The notes: a model not told the origin generated them from the letters alone. Counted from the stretch's first letter, positions 25,012 through 33,436 are shown. The stretch: DNA of 64,000 bases from Gluconacetobacter takamatsuzukensis (GCF_014174275.1 NZ_JABEQK010000001.1:186001-250000), one strand, 5' to 3'. Made by a program: numbers and translations.

Positions 25012-26649
25012 ATGAGGGGGAAGAGGATGGAGGGGCTTGTGCCCGAGATGGATGTCTCCGCCCTGGATATGCAGGCCCGCAGGGAGATCCTGCTGCGGTC
25101 GCCGGTGCCGGCAACGATGGTCCGGATGGCCGACGCGCTTTTTGCTGCCGGGAAGGGGCTCGATGCGGTTCGCCTGGTGCTGGAGGTGGCATCCCATCAG
25201 TTGAACGACTGGCGGTTCAGCGTGGCCGCTGCGACGGCGCTGCTGCGCTATACCGTCCGTTACGATATCGTCGAGGCCTTGCTGCGCAATGTCCATCGTC
25301 ATCGGCCGGACGATGTGCTGGCGCAGGTCCTGCATGCGTATGTCCAGCTGATGAAGGGAGATGTCGGAGGGGGATTGGCCCTGTTTTCGGCGCTGATGCG
25401 GCGCTGTTTCGATGAGCGGGCCATGATCTGCGAATATATGTCGATGGCGTTGCTTCGTATCGGTCAGCCGGAACAGACTCTGGCGTGCCTGCAATCGTAT
25501 CTGGAGAGCGGGCCGATGACGGCGGCGATCCTGAACAATCTGGGATGTGCGCTCGAACGCCTCAATCGGTCCGCTGAAGCCATTCCCTGGTATGAAAGGG
25601 CTCTGGCGCTTGAGGCGGGACGGCCGGAAATCAGCTTCGGGTATGCCAATACGCTGTTGAAGGCCGGCAGGCTGCACGAAGCATGGCCGCTTTATTTCGA
25701 GCGGGCCCTGAGTGTCATGGACGGGACGGCTTGGTACCTTTCCCTGCCGCGCCTGCGCCCCGGCAATGATGTGGCGGGGCGACGGATCATCCTGTTCCAG
25801 GAGCAGGGGCTGGGGGACACGATCCAGTTTATCCGTTTCGTGTCCGATCTTCTGGCGAAGGGGGCGGAGGTGACGATCCTCGTACCCCGCCCTCTGGTTC
25901 GCCTGCTGGCGCAATCCTATCCGGGGGTCTCTGTGCATGAAACGGGATGGATTGGGGAGAAAGAGCGGTACGATTACGGAATGCCCATTCCGGACCTGCC
26001 GTATGTGGCGGGCGTGATGTCGATGCAGGAGATTCCCGCGCCGATTCCCTATCTGCGGGCCGATCCCGGCGATGTCGCGCGTTTTGCCGCCATGCTGCCG
26101 GCGCGCCGGCCGCGCATCGGGCTGGTCTGGGCCGGCGAGCGGCGGGAGGGGGCGGCGGATGTTCTGGCGGATCAGCGGCGGTCGACGACGCTGGCGGCGC
26201 TGGGGGCGGCGGTAACGCCGGTGGATGCAGTGCTGGTGAGCCTGCAGTTCGGCGCTCCGCGCGGTGAGATCGCGGGCTGGATGGGTCAGGCCGTTTGCGA
26301 CCCGATGGTGGGAGTTCGCGACATGGCCGACACGGCGGCGATCGTGGCGAACCTCGATCTGGTGATTTCGGTCGATACGTCGCCGCTGCATCTGGCTGGC
26401 GCCATGGGCTGCCCGGTGTGGCTGATCAGCCGGTGGGATGCCTGCTGGCGGTGGGGGGATGCGGGCGATCGGTCGCCCTGGTATCCGGCCATGCGTCTGT
26501 TCCGGGCGCAGGAACGATCGTTCGCGCCGGTTTTGGGCGCGGTCGGCGCGGCAGTGCGGGACTGGTCAGGCCGCTGGCACGCCGCGGAAGCTGACGGAAA
26601 CGATCCTCAGCCGGTCGGTCCGGCCAGGGGGACCGGACTGGCCCGGTAG
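25012..26649 (+). CDS. TPR-glycosyltransferase, array member 7
   Basis: A 545-residue paralogue, the last of the run. The TPR half has NRSAEAIPWYERALALE; the GT-B half has FQEQGLGDTIQFIRFVSDLL, RPRIGLVWAGERR and LDLVISVDTSPLHLAGAM. The loop is SRWDACWRWGDAGDRSPWYP, with Trp as in member 4. It has a C-terminal tail of about 20 residues that the other copies lack. This tail is encoded in a 43-base stretch that overlaps, tail to tail, the lytic transglycosylase gene on the other strand. Starts at 25012 and 25027 are both possible. Confidence 0.84.
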   Translation: MRGKRMEGLVPEMDVSALDMQARREILLRSPVPATMVRMADALFAAGKGLDAVRLVLEVASHQLNDWRFSVAAATALLRYTVRYDIVEALLRNVHRHRPDDVLAQVLHAYVQLMKGDVGGGLALFSALMRRCFDERAMICEYMSMALLRIGQPEQTLACLQSYLESGPMTAAILNNLGCALERLNRSAEAIPWYERALALEAGRPEISFGYANTLLKAGRLHEAWPLYFERALSVMDGTAWYLSLPRLRPGNDVAGRRIILFQEQGLGDTIQFIRFVSDLLAKGAEVTILVPRPLVRLLAQSYPGVSVHETGWIGEKERYDYGMPIPDLPYVAGVMSMQEIPAPIPYLRADPGDVARFAAMLPARRPRIGLVWAGERREGAADVLADQRRSTTLAALGAAVTPVDAVLVSLQFGAPRGEIAGWMGQAVCDPMVGVRDMADTAAIVANLDLVISVDTSPLHLAGAMGCPVWLISRWDACWRWGDAGDRSPWYPAMRLFRAQERSFAPVLGAVGAAVRDWSGRWHAAEADGNDPQPVGPARGTGLAR

Positions 26650-27506
26650 GACGCCAGGGCCCGGCCCCGCATGCCACTGGTTGCTGGTCTGCGCAGAACG
26701 GGCTGGGAGACGTGGCTGAAGCCCTGGAAGGGGTGGAATGGCCGGGCCGGCGCGGGGAGGCTTTCCGCCTCGCCATCCGGCTGGTCGGCATCCGCGATCG
26801 TTTGCGGCTGCACCATTTTCGGCATGACCGGATGCGGGAAGGCCGGCGTGCCGGCGAAGAGCGGATGGGGGGGCTTCTGTGGGTCCTGCCCGTCTTGCGG
26901 AATCGCCCAGGCCTCCAGCACTTTCCATTGATAGGGAGTGCCGATGCCCGGCGTCTGCGAATGGTAGGCGGCGGCGGCGCGGGGCCAACTGCCCGTCTTG
27001 TCGTGCATTTGCAGCAGGAAGCGGCCGGCATATTGGGTGTTGGCCATCGGATCGAACGCCTGGTCGAGAGAGGCGAAGGCATCGGGGTGCTGTTGCAGAT
27101 TGACCTGCATGCATCCGACGTCGATCGACTGGATACCCTGTAGACGCAACGTCGCTACGGCCGCGATGGCGTCGGCGCGCGTCGGATAATAATGGCCGAT
27201 CCCGCCAGCCGTAATGGTCCACGGCCATGGGGCGATCGTGCCGTCGGGGTCCGGGCGGCCGCTTTCTACCCGGCCCATGGCATAGAGAAAACCTTCCGGA
27301 ATATGCATGGCGCGTTCAACCTGCCCGGTCGCCGCCACGCAGAGGGCGGCCTGGGGCGTTCGGGCGGAAGCCGGCCCGGGAGCATGGACCAGCACGGCGG
27401 CAGCTACCGTCGCCCACCATGCGGAACGATACGGGGCCGCTTTTGTGCGGAGCCATGGCCGGGGGCCTGACGTCTCGGGACGTTCGGGATGAGCGTTTCT
27501 GGTCAT
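26607..27506 (-). CDS. lytic transglycosylase (SLT family), probably for flagellar rod passage
   Basis: A 299-residue secreted enzyme that would cleave peptidoglycan glycan strands. After a hydrophobic N-terminal segment (WWATVAAAVLVHAPGPASA, about 30-48) comes the SLT domain (about 55-190). It has the catalytic Glu in LYAMGRVESGRPDP, then GIQSIDVGCMQVNLQQHP, FDPMANTQYAGRFLLQMHD and AAAAYHSQTPGIG. The last 100 residues are Pro-rich and probably disordered. The FlgJ in this locus (29113) lacks a muramidase domain, so this protein may supply that activity, as in other alphaproteobacteria. It overlaps array member 7 by 43 bases. Confidence 0.85.
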   Translation of the reverse strand: MTRNAHPERPETSGPRPWLRTKAAPYRSAWWATVAAAVLVHAPGPASARTPQAALCVAATGQVERAMHIPEGFLYAMGRVESGRPDPDGTIAPWPWTITAGGIGHYYPTRADAIAAVATLRLQGIQSIDVGCMQVNLQQHPDAFASLDQAFDPMANTQYAGRFLLQMHDKTGSWPRAAAAYHSQTPGIGTPYQWKVLEAWAIPQDGQDPQKPPHPLFAGTPAFPHPVMPKMVQPQTIADADQPDGEAESLPAPARPFHPFQGFSHVSQPVLRRPATSGMRGRALASYRASPVPLAGPTG

Positions 27507-27980
27507 GCGATCATGATGTGCGGATGCCTGTCTCTACCGCATTTCCGGGATGTTCCACAACCTTGCCCGGGTGTCTTTCGTATCGGCTACGGATGAATCC
27601 TGCTGAAATACATGCATGATGAAGTGGATTTTCTGGCTGCGCATGGTTTGTCACGCATGAATCCAGCGCCGTTATTGAAGGCGATCCACACCTGAAAAAC
27701 CACCGTAGAACAAATAGGTAATATTGCGCGTGTACTGTATCGGCTGATTCGGACCGTCTGGCCGGCTTCGGCCTCTTTTCGCGGTCGGGGGCATTGAATG
27801 TCGTGGTCCGGCAGCGTATTCTGACGCATCCCTTGGGCATGTTGCAGAACGCCATGGCTCGAAATACATAAGGTGACCAGTGTCCATGAGGAATTGCCTC
27901 AAGGTGGCCAGCAGATATCGCGACCGGCCTGACAGGCATGACGGACCATTCGGTTGCCTTTCCGTTCAGGAGGTGAGGGC
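27507..27980. other. intergenic region between divergent genes
   Basis: About 470 bases between the lytic transglycosylase (minus) and flgI (plus). The GC content is lower than in the flanking genes, especially around 27690-27730, so promoters for both are expected here. No convincing small gene or named binding site was found. Confidence 0.4.
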
Positions 27981-29105
27981 GTGAGGCGTTCGCGGCGGAT
28001 TGTGGCCATGATCGTCACGGCCTTCTTTCTGGCCGGCGTATTTCCGGTCTCGCCGGCCGATGCGGCGATGGTCAGGGTAAAGGATATCGTCGACTATGAA
28101 GGCGTGCGCGACAACCAGCTTGTCGGGTACGGACTTGTCGTCGGGTTGAATGGGACGGGCGATCGTCTGACGAATACGATCTTTACCCGCGAGACGTTGA
28201 TCAGCATGCTGAACCGTCTTGGCGTGAATATCCGTGATCGCGAAGTGCAGCTTCAGACGCATGACGTTGCCGCAGTCATGGTGACGGCAACCCTGCCGCC
28301 TTTCTCGCATGGTGGCGGGCGTATCGATGTGACCGTCTCGGCGGCCGGCGATGCGCGCGACCTGACCGGCGGCACGCTTCTGGTGACCCCGCTTCAGGCT
28401 GCGGATGGCGAGGTTTATGCCGTCGCCCAGGGATCGCTGGTGACCAATGCGGTTTCGGCGGGCGGTGCCGGTGCCTCCCTGACGCAGAATGTGCCGACAT
28501 CCGGCCATATCGCCAATGGTGCGGTCGTCGAGCGCGAGGTGCCTGTGAACCTGGGGGCGACCCGGGTTATCCATCTTTCGCTCCGCAATTCCAACTTCAC
28601 GACGGCGAACAGGATTGCCACCGCGATCAACCGTTCCATCGGTCGCGGGATGGCGCGGGTGGATGATCCGCGCACCATTGCCATCGACCTGTCCGGCCGT
28701 GAGGCGGCGGAGACCCTTTACCGGATCGGGGACCTGACGATCGAGCCGGATACGATGGCCAAGGTCATTGTCGATGAGGCGAGCGGCACGATCGTCATGG
28801 GCGACAATGTCCGCATCAGCACGGTCGCCATCGCCCAGGGCAATCTGACGATCCAGGTTACGGAAGCGCCCGTGGCCTCCCAGCCCGGCCCGTTCTCGAA
28901 CGGTACGACCGCCATTCTGGCGCGTACGCAGATTGCCGCCAGTACCGACAGTTCGCATCGTCTGGGGATCTTGCGCGAGGGGCCGACTCTTTCCACGCTC
29001 GTATCGGGTATGAACGCCCTGGGAATGGGGCCGAGGGATATGATCAGCATCCTTCAGGCCATCAAGGCTGACGGCGCCCTTCAGGCTGATCTCGAAGTAA
29101 GGTAG
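27981..29105 (+). CDS. flgI: flagellar P-ring protein FlgI
   Basis: A 374-residue secreted protein that forms the P ring around the rod in the peptidoglycan layer. A signal peptide (about 1-28, IVAMIVTAFFLAGVFPVSPADA) is followed by the family start VRVKDIVDYEGVRDNQLVGY and GLVVGLNGTGD. Later signatures are MLNRLGVNIRD, AAVMVTATLPPFSHGG and the C-terminal LVSGMNALGMGPRDMISILQ. The GTG start at 27981 is chosen because a very strong AGGAGGTGAG lies just upstream; a TTG at 27954 has nothing comparable. It is the first gene of flgI-flgJ-flgN. Confidence 0.97.
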   Translation: MRRSRRIVAMIVTAFFLAGVFPVSPADAAMVRVKDIVDYEGVRDNQLVGYGLVVGLNGTGDRLTNTIFTRETLISMLNRLGVNIRDREVQLQTHDVAAVMVTATLPPFSHGGGRIDVTVSAAGDARDLTGGTLLVTPLQAADGEVYAVAQGSLVTNAVSAGGAGASLTQNVPTSGHIANGAVVEREVPVNLGATRVIHLSLRNSNFTTANRIATAINRSIGRGMARVDDPRTIAIDLSGREAAETLYRIGDLTIEPDTMAKVIVDEASGTIVMGDNVRISTVAIAQGNLTIQVTEAPVASQPGPFSNGTTAILARTQIAASTDSSHRLGILREGPTLSTLVSGMNALGMGPRDMISILQAIKADGALQADLEVR

Positions 29106-29112
29106 TGAGCGC

Positions 29113-29448
29113 ATGAGTGGAGTAGGAAGCGTCATGTCTGCGCTGTCTTCGATCACCCGGCAGCAGGATGTGGCCGGGTCGTCGCAGCAGGAGAGTGCCC
29201 GGCTGGAACAGGCCCGCAATACGGCCGTCTCCTTCGAAGGCGTGACCATAGGCGAATTATTGCAGCCTATGTTCGATACGATCAACACGGACGACAACAT
29301 GTTCAGCGGCGGCGCGGCCGAAGAGCAGTTCCGGTCGTTGCAGGTGTTGGAGATGGGCAAGCAGATTGCCAATAGTGGTGGCATCGGTATAGCCGATAGC
29401 GTGTATCGCCAGATATTGGCCATGCAGGAACAGGCGCAGTCATCATGA
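29113..29448 (+). CDS. flgJ: short FlgJ, rod-binding domain only
   Basis: A 111-residue protein equal to the N-terminal rod-binding domain of FlgJ (FEGVTIGELLQPMFDTINTD, then AEEQFRSLQVLEMGKQIAN and GIADSVYRQIL). In gamma-proteobacteria this domain is fused to a muramidase; here that domain is absent, the usual state in alphaproteobacteria. It would act as a rod-assembly scaffold in the periplasm. It starts seven bases after flgI and its stop overlaps the next gene. Confidence 0.92.
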   Translation: MSGVGSVMSALSSITRQQDVAGSSQQESARLEQARNTAVSFEGVTIGELLQPMFDTINTDDNMFSGGAAEEQFRSLQVLEMGKQIANSGGIGIADSVYRQILAMQEQAQSS

Positions 29449-29879
29449 TCTTCCAGCCCGATCGGAAAGTCGCTTCCCTCCTGAATGGCTTCCAGAAAGT
29501 CTGTGTTGTTCTGGAGAAAGAAAACGAGCTTCTGAAGACGGGACGGATTCGCGATGTCGTCGATATGCTTCCTCATAAACGGAAGCAAATGGAGGCGCTT
29601 GAGCGGCTTCTCTCATCCGACAGGGCGGATGCGGGTGAGGGGGCCGGAGGGAAACATCCTCTGATGACGCCGGAGACCGAAAAGGCGGCGGCTCGTTTCG
29701 GGACCCTGGCCCGCCTCAATCGCACGTTGCTGGAAAATGCAATCGACGCGCAACACGTCCTGATCCGGCTGATTGTCGTCGATAACGAACCGGACAGCAC
29801 GACGGGCTATGGGGCATCCGGCCAGTATCTTACGAAGAACGGACCGCAGATGGCATTGCAGGTGCGTAGTGACGCCTGA
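29445..29879 (+). CDS. FlgN-like flagellar export chaperone
   Basis: A 144-residue charged, helical protein (CVVLEKENELLKTGRIRDVV, HKRKQMEALERLL, FGTLARLNRTLLENAIDAQH) that resembles FlgN-type chaperones for hook-associated proteins. The pattern of a short helix pair with ENELL near residue 25 and a second helix bundle near 85-110 fits the family. It is coupled to flgJ by an ATGA overlap. Sequence identity in this family is low, so the name rests partly on context. Confidence 0.7.
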   Translation: MIFQPDRKVASLLNGFQKVCVVLEKENELLKTGRIRDVVDMLPHKRKQMEALERLLSSDRADAGEGAGGKHPLMTPETEKAAARFGTLARLNRTLLENAIDAQHVLIRLIVVDNEPDSTTGYGASGQYLTKNGPQMALQVRSDA

Positions 29880-30013
29880 AGGAATTTTCTCTTCGCCAAG
29901 CTCCGCCGTCAGGGCGCATGGGGCAGCGACAGGGAATTTTCGCGGCCATCCATATGACGGGAAAAACGATGCCTGAAAGCGTCCCGTTTCTCGATATCCG
30001 GAACAGGGAAATC

Positions 30014-30514
30014 ATGACATCACGAAATGGCCCTGCGGCCTGTCTGTCTCGTGGCCGATCGCGGGCGGTTGGATTGGGACTGGCCGCATTGTTCAGTGCT
30101 GGGGTGGCGGGATGTTCGCCTGCCAGGCCCTATCTGGAGATGGGACGGCGGTTGTCGGAGGCGGGCTTTGTCGCGCATGTGGCCGATACGACGGCACGCT
30201 ATGCCATGATGAATACGCTTGCACCAGGTGAGCTGACCTATCGTCCGTCATCGGTCGGGCCGGTTTATCTCTATGCCGATCCGATCGGATGCGGATGCGT
30301 GTATATGGGGTCGCCGACGGCGTACAATACGCTGCTCGCGAGTGCTCCCACGACCGCCCGAAAGACGCGGAAACCGATTGAGGGTGTGCCGGAGATTCCC
30401 GCGATGGCCGCGGAGAACAGGCGCGATACGGCTGCATGGGACTGGAGCGCCTGGTCGCCCAATGCCGATCCCGGTCCCAACCAGCCGCGGCACGTCATAG
30501 GCGGATATTGGTGA
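30014..30514 (+). CDS. predicted lipoprotein of unknown function
   Basis: A 166-residue protein with a signal sequence ending in a lipobox (FSAGVAGC at about 27-34) and a mature part containing YLEMGRRLSEAGFVAHVADT, VYLYADPIGCGCVYMGSP and a Trp-rich end (AWDWSAWSPNADPGP). I do not recognise the family. It follows the flgI-flgJ-flgN genes by 134 bases on the same strand and faces the fliM operon. It could be an envelope factor for the basal body. The ATG at 30014 has CAGGGAAA upstream. Confidence 0.7.
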   Translation: MTSRNGPAACLSRGRSRAVGLGLAALFSAGVAGCSPARPYLEMGRRLSEAGFVAHVADTTARYAMMNTLAPGELTYRPSSVGPVYLYADPIGCGCVYMGSPTAYNTLLASAPTTARKTRKPIEGVPEIPAMAAENRRDTAAWDWSAWSPNADPGPNQPRHVIGGYW

Positions 30515-30548
30515 CAACGACCGACTGATTGCGCCGCTTTCGTCTCGC

Positions 30549-31298
30549 CTATCTGCCCAGGAACGTCTTTTCCAACCGTTTCAATCGCCGCGATTTCTGC
30601 CCGTCCGACAGGAGAATCTGATTGCTGCTGTCCTTGGGCTGGTTCTGGCCTGTTGGCGGCGCCTTGGCGTCGGGGGGCTGTCGCTTGCGGGCCGCGGGGG
30701 GTGCGATCGCTTCTTTTTTGTCCGGTGCCCAGGCGAGGGGTTCGCCGCCGGCGGAATGATCGGCCGGCGTCGGTTTCTCTGTTTCCCTGGCATCGGCCAG
30801 GGAGGGGGCGACATCCGGCTGCTGCGGCTCCGTATGCGCGGTGGGATCGATCGGCGGCGTCTCCATCGTCGTCGGCTCGGCAGGCAGCTCAGGCGATGCG
30901 GTGTGAGGGGTGGCTTCGATTCCGACCTCCTCGGCTTCTTCAAGCAGTCGCTGGAGTTTTCTCTCGTGGGGTAATGCCTTCATGGTCAGGGATTCCAGCC
31001 GATGGGCCATGGCATCGGCTTTATCGACCACCGTGTCGAGCTCGGTGCCTGTGATCCTGGCCAGTTCGATGATCCGGCTTAGAGGACGGCCGCTGACTTC
31101 GCCCGCGATGCGCAGCTTTTCCACGCCTTCTTCCGCGCTCTTGACGCTGGCTTCCAGCTTGTCGACCAACCCGATCAGACTGGCACGATCGTGCTTCAGG
31201 TTGGACAGAATCCGGCTAAGGTAAAAACTGTAGACAATTCCCATGAGCAGGAAGAGCGATAGAACGATCTCAATGATCACCTGGATCTGTGTCAGCAT
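30549..31298 (-). CDS. DUF6468/PflI-like membrane protein
   Basis: A 249-residue bitopic protein. One N-terminal membrane helix (VIIEIVLSLFLLMGIVYSFYL, about 8-28) leads into a cytosolic coiled coil (about 35-125, LVDKLEASVKSAEEGVEKLR) and a long Pro/Ala-rich tail ending in a basic cluster (KSRRLKRLEKTFLGR). Proteins of this layout sit beside fliL and fliM in alphaproteobacteria; Caulobacter PflI, which helps position the flagellum, is one with a proline-rich part, and I compare it by layout only. The start at 31298 places the membrane helix at the N-terminus with TGGAGA upstream; the frame is open to 31409, overlapping fliM. Confidence 0.7.
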   Translation of the reverse strand: MLTQIQVIIEIVLSLFLLMGIVYSFYLSRILSNLKHDRASLIGLVDKLEASVKSAEEGVEKLRIAGEVSGRPLSRIIELARITGTELDTVVDKADAMAHRLESLTMKALPHERKLQRLLEEAEEVGIEATPHTASPELPAEPTTMETPPIDPTAHTEPQQPDVAPSLADARETEKPTPADHSAGGEPLAWAPDKKEAIAPPAARKRQPPDAKAPPTGQNQPKDSSNQILLSDGQKSRRLKRLEKTFLGR

Positions 31299-31377
31299 CT
31301 GCCAGATGTCTCCAGTCTGATCCGGTTTGATGGCCGGATCGGTAGAACAATAAAGGGGAAGAAGGAGATCCTGCTCG

Positions 31378-32526
31378 TTATTCGTTTGATACCGGAGCGG
31401 CAGTGGCATGAGCCTGAAGGCTATCTACCGAAACCAGTCTCTTTTCGATTTTTACCGCGGCATTGCCGTGCAACTGGCCGAGGCGGCCTTCGAACAGCGC
31501 TGTCGGTCCGCACTGGAGCTTCACCCGGATCGGCATGTTGTTCTGGTACGGAAGGGCAATCTGCATGCCGGGGCGGAGGTGGAGAAGATCTGAAAGGGGA
31601 ACGGTCCTTTCCTCGAAGACAGCCGCAATCTGCACATCGGTCTCGAGGATCTCGGAAATGAGATGATTTTCCCAGATCGAGTCGCGACCGAACCGTTCCC
31701 CCATGAATTGCTGGGACAGCCGGTCCCGGATGGGCTCGAGCGTCGCATAGGGGATGATCAGGTCCAGATTGCCGCTTCTATCCTCCATGTCGATATGAAG
31801 CTTCGTCATCACCACGGCATTGGATGCGCGCGCGATCGCGGCGAAACGCGAGCTGACTTCGAGCCGTTCGAATGTCAGATCGATCGTGCAGACGGGGCTG
31901 AAGGCAGCCGACAGGTCGTGGAGCGTCAGGACGATCAGTTTCTCGATCAGGGCCCGTTCGATCGCGGTATGGGGGCGGGCTTCAGATCCGGCATGGCCGA
32001 TCCCGCGCGGGCCACCCATCAGAATATCGATGATGGAATAGGACAGCGACGAGTCGACAATGACGAGGCCGTAATTCTCCCACTGAACGGCCTTGAAGAC
32101 CGCAAAGAGCGAGGATGACGGAACCGTATTCATATAGTCGCCAAAGCTCATGGAGCGCGTGCTCTCCATGGTGATTTCGACGTTATCGTTCGTGAAGCTA
32201 CGCAATGTGGACGACAACAGCCGGACAAGCCGGTCCAACACGATTTCCAGCATCGGCAGACGCTCGTACGCTACGAAGCCAGCTTTGAGGACACGTTCCA
32301 TGCCGCTTTCTTCCCTTTCGGGAAGGCCTGCGAATGTGTCGCCCAGAAGGCTATCGATTTCAGATTGATCCAGGACGTGGCCACTGGCCACTCCTCCTTC
32401 GAAGGCTGCGGAGGTCTCTCCCAGAATATCATGGTGCATTGCGTCTCCGTCATGCGAAGAGGTGGGGCGCTGTTCAGCGCCCTCATGCTCTTCAGTACCG
32501 TTCGTGGTCTCTTCTGCATCGTGCAT
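31378..32526 (-). CDS. fliM: flagellar motor switch protein FliM
   Basis: A 382-residue C-ring protein that binds phospho-CheY. The CheY-binding motif LDQSEIDSLLG stands at about residues 52-62, rather than at the very N-terminus, so there is an acidic extension of about 50 residues, or translation starts later (an ATG exists at 32439). The middle domain (SMSFGDYMNTVPSSSLFAVF, SYSIIDILMGGPRG) and the C-terminal SpoA-like domain (TVPLSDLLHLRPGMQIALPY) are typical. It is 62 bases downstream of fliL. Confidence 0.95.
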   Translation of the reverse strand: MHDAEETTNGTEEHEGAEQRPTSSHDGDAMHHDILGETSAAFEGGVASGHVLDQSEIDSLLGDTFAGLPEREESGMERVLKAGFVAYERLPMLEIVLDRLVRLLSSTLRSFTNDNVEITMESTRSMSFGDYMNTVPSSSLFAVFKAVQWENYGLVIVDSSLSYSIIDILMGGPRGIGHAGSEARPHTAIERALIEKLIVLTLHDLSAAFSPVCTIDLTFERLEVSSRFAAIARASNAVVMTKLHIDMEDRSGNLDLIIPYATLEPIRDRLSQQFMGERFGRDSIWENHLISEILETDVQIAAVFEERTVPLSDLLHLRPGMQIALPYQNNMPIRVKLQCGPTALFEGRLGQLHGNAAVKIEKRLVSVDSLQAHATAAPVSNE

Positions 32527-32588
32527 GGCGTCTTCGCTACGACTCTATATCTATTCTGGTCGATTCGATGTTTTCAGAAATCGCCTCA

Positions 32589-33119
32589 CTACTGGATAAG
32601 GAATTCAACCAGATACAGGTTTGTGACTTGCAGGGGCGTCAGCTCCGCCCTCAGGCGGCGCATGATTGCCTCACGCAGACGATAGATCCCGTCGCCCCGG
32701 ATATCCTGCGGCCGTGTCTCATGCAAGTACGTCTGGAATATATCCTGAACCCGCGGGATCAGGGTTATCAGCGACGCTTCGTCCCGTGCACCCGAGATTT
32801 CGACCTTGGCCGTCAGTTTTACATAAACCGGTCGACCATCTCCACTATCAAGATTGGAAATGATCGGCGGGATCGCCAGGACGATCGGGGGATGGAGAGC
32901 ATGATCCGCCCCATTGAACACGTTCTCTTTCATGTTCTGGAAGCGTTTTCCTTTCTCCACGAAGACGGTCGTTCCTCCGCCTATGAGGAGCAGAGCAGCC
33001 AGGCCGCCGACTATGAGCAGTCGCTTCGACTTTCGGCTTTCGGTTCCGGTAGCCATCGACTGCCGTGCTTCCGTCCCCTCGGAAGCCCCCGATTGGCCGC
33101 CGGTTGCAGTCTCACTCAT
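32589..33119 (-). CDS. fliL: flagellar basal-body-associated protein FliL
   Basis: A 176-residue inner-membrane protein that surrounds and supports the stators. A Ser/Thr-rich cytosolic tail (1-31) is followed by one membrane helix (RLLIVGGLAALLLIGGGTTVF, about 33-53) and a periplasmic stomatin-like domain (PPIISNLDSGDGRPVYVKLT, then LREAIMRRLRAELTPLQVTNLYLVEF). It is the first gene of fliL-fliM-DUF6468. Confidence 0.95.
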   Translation of the reverse strand: MSETATGGQSGASEGTEARQSMATGTESRKSKRLLIVGGLAALLLIGGGTTVFVEKGKRFQNMKENVFNGADHALHPPIVLAIPPIISNLDSGDGRPVYVKLTAKVEISGARDEASLITLIPRVQDIFQTYLHETRPQDIRGDGIYRLREAIMRRLRAELTPLQVTNLYLVEFLIQ

Positions 33120-33139
33120 ATATTGGGGCTCCGGGAAAA

Positions 33140-33175
33140 TTAGATAATCGTTAGGGTGCCAGTCTAGCGACTGGC
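33140..33175 (-). promoter_or_regulatory. inverted repeat and TTAG-N7-TTAG upstream of fliL
   Basis: Just upstream of fliL are a direct TTAG-N7-TTAG pair (33140-33154; CTAA-N7-CTAA on the coding strand) and a perfect 7-bp inverted repeat GCCAGTC-TAGC-GACTGGC (33158-33175). The first is one base away per half from the CtrA box TTAA-N7-TTAA. Either may be an operator; function is inferred from symmetry and position only. Confidence 0.3.
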
Positions 33176-33380
33176 GCAGACCAGCTCAATGGGGCGTTCG
33201 TGGAACGCGCCGCACAATAAGAAAAAAGAAATGCCTGTATAGGTCCAGGGTGCCGATGAGGGTAAAGGGATTGGAAAACAGGGCGACGATTATATGATAA
33301 TTTCGGAATAAATCCGGTACGGGCTCTGATTTCAGGAAAATATAATTCCGGGACTTTCTTCCGTGATCTGAAAAAGAAAA

Positions 33381-33409
33381 TGCAGGCTTGTGGATGCCAC
33401 AAGCCTGCA
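33381..33409 (-). terminator. intrinsic terminator after flgE
   Basis: A perfect 13-bp stem (TGCAGGCTTGTGG / CCACAAGCCTGCA) with a three-base loop lies 28 bases beyond the flgE stop. On the coding strand it is followed by TTTTCTTTTT. This is a classic rho-independent terminator and isolates flgE from the fliL operon downstream. Confidence 0.93.
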
Positions 33410-33436
33410 TTCGTATCACATAACAACCGGCGATTG

